From Candidatus Fermentibacteraceae bacterium (GTDB taxonomy: Bacteria; Fermentibacterota; Fermentibacteria; Fermentibacterales; JCC-6): 6,266 bases of DNA. The stretch is taken from contig JAOZQW010000138.1 in NCBI GenBank assembly GCA_029932015.1, positions 1 to 6,266 on the forward strand, read 5' to 3'. A model generated the notes under the pieces. The model worked only from the letters and a program-made list of their open reading frames with translations, had not been told where the DNA came from and ran no database searches. Of the stretch, positions 1-4,210 are shown piece after piece (position 1 is the stretch's first letter; every line of letters starts with the position of its first letter). The position numbers and the translations under genes were made by a program.

Positions 1-168
1 ACACATACTCCATGACGCTGCCACGGAGTTGGTCGCTGTCGCCGCTGCTGAAAGCGTTGAAGCTGCTGGAGGGGTTCCCGGCTGCATGGGTGCTTCATCA
101 TCGCATCCGAACACAAGAAGAAGCGCACCTATCAGCATCGGAGCAGCTGCCCTGAGGGCTCTGATCAT
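1..168 (-). CDS. Putative lipoprotein, N-terminal fragment (runs off left edge)
   Basis: An ATG at 168-166 opens a frame with no stop through position 1, giving 56 residues. The N-terminus has two Arg residues (R3, R6), a hydrophobic core (about residues 7-18) and a lipobox LVFGC with Cys22. This is the classic pattern for signal peptidase II cleavage and lipid attachment. The mature part begins CDDEAP and continues into a Pro/Ala/Ser/Thr-rich stretch, typical of the flexible tether of exported lipoproteins. A strong Shine-Dalgarno site, AAAGGAGAG (184-176), lies 7 nt before the ATG and supports this start. The gene is co-directional with the DUF5343-like gene, 96 nt away. Asp follows the lipid-bearing Cys; in E. 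coli that residue retains lipoproteins in the inner membrane, but the rule does not hold in all diderms. The functional domain lies outside the window, so no function can be given. Confidence 0.8.
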   Translation of the reverse strand, partial: MIRALRAAAPMLIGALLLVFGCDDEAPMQPGTPPAASTLSAAATATNSVAASWSMC

Positions 169-175
169 CTTACTT

Positions 176-184
176 CTCTCCTTT
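176..184 (-). promoter_or_regulatory. Ribosome binding site of the lipoprotein gene
   Basis: The minus strand reads AAAGGAGAG, then 7 nt, then ATG at 168. This near-consensus Shine-Dalgarno site fixes the start of a gene that is otherwise only partly visible. Confidence 0.75.
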
Positions 185-201
185 CGAAAGCAGTACTTCA
201 G

Positions 202-226
202 GGATCCAGGCTCTTCAGCCGGATCC
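202..226 (-). other. Intergenic stem-loop between the DUF5343-like and lipoprotein genes
   Basis: On the minus strand the arm GGATCCGGCT pairs with AGCC, a bulged T, then GGATCC, around a four-base GAAG loop. This gives ten base pairs with one single-base bulge. It begins 38 nt after the stop codon of the DUF5343-like gene and lies upstream of the lipoprotein ribosome binding site. Neither strand has a T-run after the stem, so it is not a canonical intrinsic terminator. It could act in mRNA processing or stability, as a weak or factor-dependent terminator, or as a repeat element. Because GGATCC is itself a palindrome, part of the symmetry could be chance. Confidence 0.55.
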
Positions 227-264
227 GCTCTGGAAATATTCATTCAGCGAACACGAGGGTCCGG

Positions 265-960
265 CTAGCAGTTCCCGTCCATCTCCAGCTGGAGACGGAG
301 CAGACGGAGAGCCAATTCACGAACATGCGGATCGGTATCTCCTGAAATATCAATGTGTATCGAGAGGCGAATGGACGGAGAGTCGGTTTCCGTCATCTCA
401 GTCTTACCAGCTGGTTCAGTTGGAGTGACAGGTTGCTCTGGATGCTCGGGCACTTCAGGCTCCTCGGGGCTCTCAGGTTCCTCTGCCTTCGGTTCTGCCG
501 GAGGAGGTTCAGCCGCTTCTGGAACACTCTCTGTTACGGGTTCGGAAGGAGGGAAAACAGCTATGTCCGATAGTACCTTGAAAGTGAGGATCATGTAAGC
601 TGCATCAGCGTCTGAGGCATCTGCATTCTTCCGGAAGAAGTCCATCAGAGCGCTGCCGTCAGCATCCTGGGCATCCGGGTGGACTGCGAACAGCTTGGCG
701 TATGCCGCCTTGACAGACATCCCGAGAAGCACGGGAGCTTCATCGGATCCCACAGATCTGTCCCAGAGGACTGATGGCTGTCCCTCTCTCGAGAAACCAA
801 GGAATTCAAGAAGCTCCAGGAGATTGACATCTGCATCCCTGCGGAAACCGATCTCACTGAGGAACTCCGCGTTCACTTCGGAAGGGAGCTCGACCTCCCT
901 GATCCCAGTAAGAAGTCGTTCTATGCTCCCGGGGTCACGAATCGCGGGATAGGCTGTCAT
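265..960 (-). CDS. DUF5343-like protein with Pro/Glu-rich linker
   Basis: The protein has 231 residues and no signal peptide or membrane segment, so it is probably cytoplasmic. Residues about 4-137 match from memory the layout of the uncharacterised DUF5343 family: an opening YPAIRDPGSIERLL, then FLSEIGF, a LLELLEFLGF segment followed by a G-x-P turn, AYAKLFAVHPDA, and an alpha-helical end with TFKVLSDIA. Residues about 138-194 form a low-complexity linker rich in Pro and Glu, including a PPP triplet at 152-154. Residues about 195-227 make a short C-terminal module: a strand-like SIRLSIHIDIS followed by an amphipathic helix. Some DUF5343 proteins carry a similar I-x-I-H tail. The start is well supported by AGGAGGT 7 nt upstream. 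The biochemical role of the family is not known to me. The gene follows the barrel-protein gene after 124 nt and has its own candidate promoter. The family call is by pattern recognition, not a profile search. Confidence 0.72.
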   Translation of the reverse strand: MTAYPAIRDPGSIERLLTGIREVELPSEVNAEFLSEIGFRRDADVNLLELLEFLGFSREGQPSVLWDRSVGSDEAPVLLGMSVKAAYAKLFAVHPDAQDADGSALMDFFRKNADASDADAAYMILTFKVLSDIAVFPPSEPVTESVPEAAEPPPAEPKAEEPESPEEPEVPEHPEQPVTPTEPAGKTEMTETDSPSIRLSIHIDISGDTDPHVRELALRLLRLQLEMDGNC

Positions 961-967
961 TGATGAT

Positions 968-974
968 ACCTCCT
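968..974 (-). promoter_or_regulatory. Ribosome binding site of the DUF5343-like gene
   Basis: The minus strand reads AGGAGGT, a full Shine-Dalgarno consensus, 7 nt before ATG 960. It confirms the start and suggests efficient translation. Confidence 0.8.
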
Positions 975-1002
975 AAATCTTATTCGACAAAATCACAAAT
1001 GA

Positions 1003-1031
1003 TTCATAAGTATTTCAGAGCATCATGCCAA
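1003..1031 (-). promoter_or_regulatory. Candidate sigma70-type promoter for the DUF5343-like gene
   Basis: On the minus strand a -35-like TTGGCA (1031-1026; five of six consensus bases) is followed after exactly 17 bp by a -10-like TATGAA (1008-1003; four of six). Transcription would start near 996, leaving a 5' leader of about 35 nt that contains the ribosome binding site. The surrounding sequence is AT-richer than the genes. This would allow expression independent of valS, although read-through from upstream is also possible. Confidence 0.4.
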
Positions 1032-1066
1032 TGCAGACACGGTACTCCAGGTGATGAATGAATGGT

Positions 1067-1084
1067 ACATCGTATACGAGATGT
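1067..1084 (-). other. Small inverted repeat after the barrel-protein gene
   Basis: Immediately after the stop codon, the minus strand carries ACATC, eight bases, then GATGT. The centre overlaps a perfect 10-bp palindrome, TCGTATACGA (1070-1079). The 5-bp stem is short and no T-run follows, so it is not a convincing intrinsic terminator. It might be a weak hairpin or a protein-binding palindrome. Confidence 0.25.
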
Positions 1085-1567
1085 TCAGAAAAAGAACGAG
1101 CCGCTCAGTCCTATCCAGATACCATCGAAGTCGATGAAGTTGAACCTTGCTGAGAGATTGCCCACATGCGAGAGGAGAGACATGTCCTTCCCGATAGACA
1201 GGTAGATCCCCGGGAATGTTCCCTTCCAGACGGCAGAGAATCCCTCATCGGCCTCAAGGGTTGCTTCTATTGAATAAAGGGCTCCTCCGGTACCGAGTCT
1301 CAGTCCGAGTATTTCACGGGAGATTCCCAGAGAGAAAGGGATCATTGAGTAGTCAAAGCCCCTCGATGAGTCAGGGTCGATGCTCATCTTGGTGAACTGA
1401 AGATCAGCCTCCAGGTCAATGAAGGAGAAACCATACCTGGCAGCAATTCCGAAGAGGAAGCTGGTTCCCCAGGGACCGTCCTCCTCCTGGACAGGAACAA
1501 ACGCTCCAATGGAGGGGCCAATATTGAATGACATCACCATGAGAAGTGAGATAATGGATATGGTCAT
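1085..1567 (-). CDS. Small putative outer-membrane beta-barrel protein
   Basis: The 160-residue protein starts with a hydrophobic leader (about residues 1-13) and continues with alternating hydrophobic/polar stretches rich in Gly and aromatics. Examples are FNIGPSIGAFVPV (14-26), TSFLFGIAARYGFSFIDLEADL (about 35-56), IPFSLGISREILGLRLGTGGALYSI, and a final strand WIGLSGSFFF. The C-terminal Phe, with hydrophobic residues at -3, -7 and -9, resembles the beta-signal read by the BAM complex. The size suits a barrel of about eight strands. The ATG at 1567 lies 25 nt after the valS stop and is preceded by AAGGGTGG with a 7-nt gap, so the two genes are probably one operon. The leader has no Lys or Arg before the hydrophobic core, and no ATG, GTG or TTG start lies upstream in frame, so export is likely but not proven. 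There is no specific functional assignment. Confidence 0.65.
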   Translation of the reverse strand: MTISIISLLMVMSFNIGPSIGAFVPVQEEDGPWGTSFLFGIAARYGFSFIDLEADLQFTKMSIDPDSSRGFDYSMIPFSLGISREILGLRLGTGGALYSIEATLEADEGFSAVWKGTFPGIYLSIGKDMSLLSHVGNLSARFNFIDFDGIWIGLSGSFFF

Positions 1568-1574
1568 TACTGAA

Positions 1575-1582
1575 CCACCCTT
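1575..1582 (-). promoter_or_regulatory. Ribosome binding site of the barrel-protein gene
   Basis: The minus strand reads AAGGGTGG, one substitution from AAGGAGG over its first seven bases, 7 nt before ATG 1567. It lies in the 25-nt gap after valS and supports the chosen start. Confidence 0.55.
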
Positions 1583-1592
1583 CGAGTTCCTA

Positions 1593-4001
1593 TCAAACCG
1601 GTGGGATAACCTGTGTTCTCAGCTCATTCCCCTCGGACCAGTCGATGCGGTCCGCTCTTGTCACGCTGAGCAGATCACTCTCGAAGCCCTTCAGTCCCTG
1701 CAAGTCAGATGCAGGAGCGGTGATCTCCAGGGCCTGGAGCGGTGAAGCCATGCTGAGGCTGCTCTCGCTCTTGAAGCGTCTTGCATCCTCGATGATGAGA
1801 AGCGCCATATTGCCGAGTCGGAGCGCATCCTCATCCATGAACCCGGGGTCGGGCCAGGGAGCGATATGAATGCTCTCATGTCCTTCGCTCTCCCTGAATA
1901 TGGCCTGATACAGCTCTTCAGTAATGTGAACGAGAACCGGGGCGAAGAGTCTCAGAGAGCCGTAAAGGACCGTATAGAGCGCCTGCTGAGCAGCTCTTCT
2001 GCCCTCGTTGTCCTCATCGCTGTAGAGTCTGCTCTTGGCTATTTCAAGGTAGTTATCGCAGAGCGCTTTCCAGAAGAAGCCCTCCGCCTCCCGCATGTTG
2101 ACTGAGTACTCGTACTTCTCCATACCCTTGACCGCTCTCTCTGCAGCTACTGTGAAGCGGGAGAGTATCCACCTGTCGAAGGGACGGAGTTCCGCTCCTG
2201 AGGAACCATCGTAATCCTCCAGCCTCGAAGCAGCGAACCTGGTGGCATTCCAGAGTTTCGTCACCAGTCTTCTGCCGTCTCCGAGAACATCCTCGCTGAA
2301 GAGAACGTCAGTGCCGAGTCCCGAGCTGCATGCCCAGAACCTGAGTTCATCTGCCGAGTACTTCTCCAGAGCCGCGATCGGGTCACCGGCGACATTTCCC
2401 CTGCTCTTCGACATTTTTTCCCTCGAAGGATTCAAGGCATGGCCGCTGATCATCACATGCTGCCACGGGATGTCATCGTAATGCAGATGAGCTTTGGCGA
2501 TGGTGTAGAAAGCCCATGTGCGAATGATGTCATGTGCCTGGGGCCGGAGGCTCATGGGGAGTATTCCCTCGCGCTCATTCTCCTCACCCCACCTGGCGTT
2601 TATCTGAGGTGTAAGCGAACTCGTGGCCCAAGTGTCCATTACGTCGGATTCGGGGACGAAGGATTCACTTGCGCAGTTGGGACAAGGTCCATCCGGTGAG
2701 TCCACGAGGGGATCAACCGGAAGCTGTTCGGCCTTCGCCATTATCGGTCGGCCGCACTCTTCGCAGTACCAGACGGGGAAAGGTACACCGTAATAGCGCT
2801 GCCGGCTTATGCACCAGTCCCATTTCAGATTGCGAACCCAGTGGTCGTAGCGGACCTTGAAATGCGAGGGGTGCCAGTCAATGCGCTCACCCTTATCGAG
2901 GAGCTGCTCCTTCTGATCGAGTATGCTTATGAACCACTGCATATTCACAAGGTACTCAAGAGGGGTGCCGCACCGCTCATGGACATTGACGGCATGCTCG
3001 ATATCCTGGCCGCCCTTCCGGAAGCCCTGCTCGTCCAGCATTCCGACGAGGACTTTCCGGGCCTTCTTCCAGTACATACCCTCAAGAGGACCGGCAAGGC
3101 TGTTCATGTGCCCCCTGGCATCCAGAACGATGCGGAGGTCAAGGTCGAAGTCCTTCCACCAGGCGATATCGGTCGTATCACCGAACGTGCAGCACATGAC
3201 GACACCGCTACCCTTGTCAATCTCGACCTTCGGATCGCTCATTATCTCGACTGTGTGACCAAAAATAGGAACAACAGCCTTCCTGCCGATAAGAGCCTTC
3301 CATCTGTCGTCATTCGGGTGAACGAAGACTGCAACACAGGCCGGCAGGAGCTCGGGTCTGGTCGTGGCGATGGGAATAGAACCGCTGCCGTCCTCAAGCG
3401 GGAACTCCAGGTCGTGAAAATGTGACGGGAGGGACTTGTCCTCTGTCTCAGCCTGCGCGACTGCCGTGCGGCACTCGGGACACCATAGAGTGGGAGCCTC
3501 CCTGCGGTATACAAACCCCTTCGCATTCAGGTCAAGGAAGGATCGCTGACTTATGCGCTGGACCCATGGATCGATCGTGGTGTAAAGGAGGTCCCAGTCG
3601 CAGGAGAATCCAAAGCGGGTCCAGAGGTCACGGAACATGGCCTCCGCGCCCTTGGTCACATCGAGACATAGATCCACAAACTCACTCCGTGGCATGTCCT
3701 GCGCCTTGACGTTCTTCTCTTTCTCGGTGAAACGCTCGCTCGGAAGCCCATTGTCATCGAAGCAGAAAGGATAGAAGACCTCTTTGCCCCTCATCCGATG
3801 ATAGCGAGCCATAACCTCTGCCTGAACGTAACTGAAGATGTGACCCATATGGATCATGCCTGATACTGTAGGGGGGGGTGTGTCTATCGCATAGAGTGGT
3901 TTCCCAGACTCAGGGTTGAACCTGAATATGCCCTTGTCGGACCAGTAGCTCTGCCAGCGGGGTTCCGCTTCGACGGCTTTATATCTTTTTTGTAATGGCA
4001 C
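1593..4001 (-). CDS. valS: Valine--tRNA ligase, short archaeal type
   Basis: This class I aminoacyl-tRNA synthetase charges tRNA-Val with valine in the cytoplasm. From the GTG at 4001 it has 802 residues. The visible landmarks, in order, are: RYKAVEAEPRW near the N-terminus; the PPP triplet (42-44) before the HIGH-type HMGH (51-54); DDNGLPSER (82-90), the archaeal-type signature, where ordinary bacterial ValS has a PGTDHAGIATQ-like stretch; a CPEC motif (174-177); the CP1 editing domain with ATTRPELL (212-219) and TFGDTTD (272-278); a Cys4 zinc-type knuckle (C413, C416, C440, C443); DTWATSS (456-462); KMSKS (529-533); and an anticodon-binding helical domain from about 595. The C-terminal coiled-coil arm of bacterial ValS is absent, as in archaeal-type enzymes. 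The frame stays open upstream to an ATG at 4121, but GTG 4001 has GGAGAGG 8 nt upstream and matches where the family's conserved sequence begins, so the 40 extra residues are probably untranslated. No T-box motif is seen in the leader. Confidence 0.96.
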   Translation of the reverse strand: MPLQKRYKAVEAEPRWQSYWSDKGIFRFNPESGKPLYAIDTPPPTVSGMIHMGHIFSYVQAEVMARYHRMRGKEVFYPFCFDDNGLPSERFTEKEKNVKAQDMPRSEFVDLCLDVTKGAEAMFRDLWTRFGFSCDWDLLYTTIDPWVQRISQRSFLDLNAKGFVYRREAPTLWCPECRTAVAQAETEDKSLPSHFHDLEFPLEDGSGSIPIATTRPELLPACVAVFVHPNDDRWKALIGRKAVVPIFGHTVEIMSDPKVEIDKGSGVVMCCTFGDTTDIAWWKDFDLDLRIVLDARGHMNSLAGPLEGMYWKKARKVLVGMLDEQGFRKGGQDIEHAVNVHERCGTPLEYLVNMQWFISILDQKEQLLDKGERIDWHPSHFKVRYDHWVRNLKWDWCISRQRYYGVPFPVWYCEECGRPIMAKAEQLPVDPLVDSPDGPCPNCASESFVPESDVMDTWATSSLTPQINARWGEENEREGILPMSLRPQAHDIIRTWAFYTIAKAHLHYDDIPWQHVMISGHALNPSREKMSKSRGNVAGDPIAALEKYSADELRFWACSSGLGTDVLFSEDVLGDGRRLVTKLWNATRFAASRLEDYDGSSGAELRPFDRWILSRFTVAAERAVKGMEKYEYSVNMREAEGFFWKALCDNYLEIAKSRLYSDEDNEGRRAAQQALYTVLYGSLRLFAPVLVHITEELYQAIFRESEGHESIHIAPWPDPGFMDEDALRLGNMALLIIEDARRFKSESSLSMASPLQALEITAPASDLQGLKGFESDLLSVTRADRIDWSEGNELRTQVIPPV

Positions 4002-4009
4002 AGCATTAT

Positions 4010-4016
4010 CCTCTCC
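4010..4016 (-). promoter_or_regulatory. Ribosome binding site that sets the valS GTG start
   Basis: The minus strand reads GGAGAGG, then 8 nt, then GTG at 4001. It partly overlaps a CTCCGGAG palindrome (4013-4020), so the site could be partly masked by pairing. An out-of-frame ATG (4006-4004) lies between the site and the GTG and would give a 40-codon overlapping reading frame ending at 3884. That frame has no recognisable product. Confidence 0.65.
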
Positions 4017-4088
4017 GGAGTGGAACAGCCCTTCTGAAGCCGGGAAAATAACCCTCGGGAGCCCCTCTCCACAAGTGTAAGCCCGGTG

Positions 4089-4117
4089 TTGACCTGAGTC
4101 ATCCTGCATGTAATTAT
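4089..4117 (+). promoter_or_regulatory. Candidate extended -10 promoter for the divergent TPR gene
   Basis: A -35-like TTGACC (4089-4094; five of six consensus bases) is followed after 17 bp by AATTAT (4112-4117; four of six). An extended -10 TG lies at the right place (TGT-AATTAT). Transcription would start near 4124, giving a leader of about 87 nt to the ATG at 4211. The promoter faces away from valS, inside the shared intergenic region. No equally good minus-strand promoter was found; the best valS -10 candidate, CATAAT (4119-4114), overlaps the same bases but lacks a recognisable -35. Confidence 0.5.
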
Positions 4118-4120
4118 GCA
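4105..4120. promoter_or_regulatory. Inverted repeat over the divergent promoter (operator candidate)
   Basis: TGCAT and ATGCA form perfect 5-bp arms around a 6-bp AT-rich centre (GTAATT). The repeat covers the -10 element of the plus-strand promoter and the best -10-like hexamer of the minus strand. A dimeric regulator bound here could control both divergent genes. The arms are short, so coincidence cannot be excluded. Confidence 0.35.
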
Positions 4121-4210
4121 ATCCAGGAATTCTCTTACGAGAGCCATTCGCTATTTAGTTCGTTCATATCCCGCTGTAGTAACCTGTCTGATGCCACGAT
4201 GGGGGAACAG

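Noticed and set aside
29..268. 79-codon plus-strand frame at the left edge
   Set aside because: It overlaps in antisense the minus-strand lipoprotein start, which has a proper signal sequence, lipobox and ribosome binding site.
353..598. Plus-strand frame encoding Gly/Ser-rich repeats
   Set aside because: It is the antisense shadow of the Pro/Glu-rich linker of the DUF5343-like protein; Pro and Glu codons read backwards give Gly and Ser.
1593..1869. Possible degraded C-terminal coiled-coil arm or frameshift at the end of valS
   Set aside because: The frame ends cleanly with TGA, the barrel gene follows 25 nt later, and short archaeal-type ValS enzymes normally lack the arm. No frameshift is needed.
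2841..3425. 194-codon open frame on the plus strand inside valS
   Set aside because: It lies opposite the catalytic and editing regions of valS, whose protein matches the family throughout. The plus-strand product has no family resemblance or ribosome binding site of note.
4002..4121. 40-residue N-terminal extension of ValS from the ATG at 4121
   Set aside because: The extension has no resemblance to ValS, overlaps the divergent promoter region, and the GTG at 4001 has a good ribosome binding site and the expected N-terminal sequence.
4002..4198. T-box riboswitch in the valS leader
   Set aside because: Several small GC-rich inverted repeats are present, but the conserved T-box bulge sequence (TGGNACCGCG-like) and a terminator with a T-run are not seen on the minus strand.
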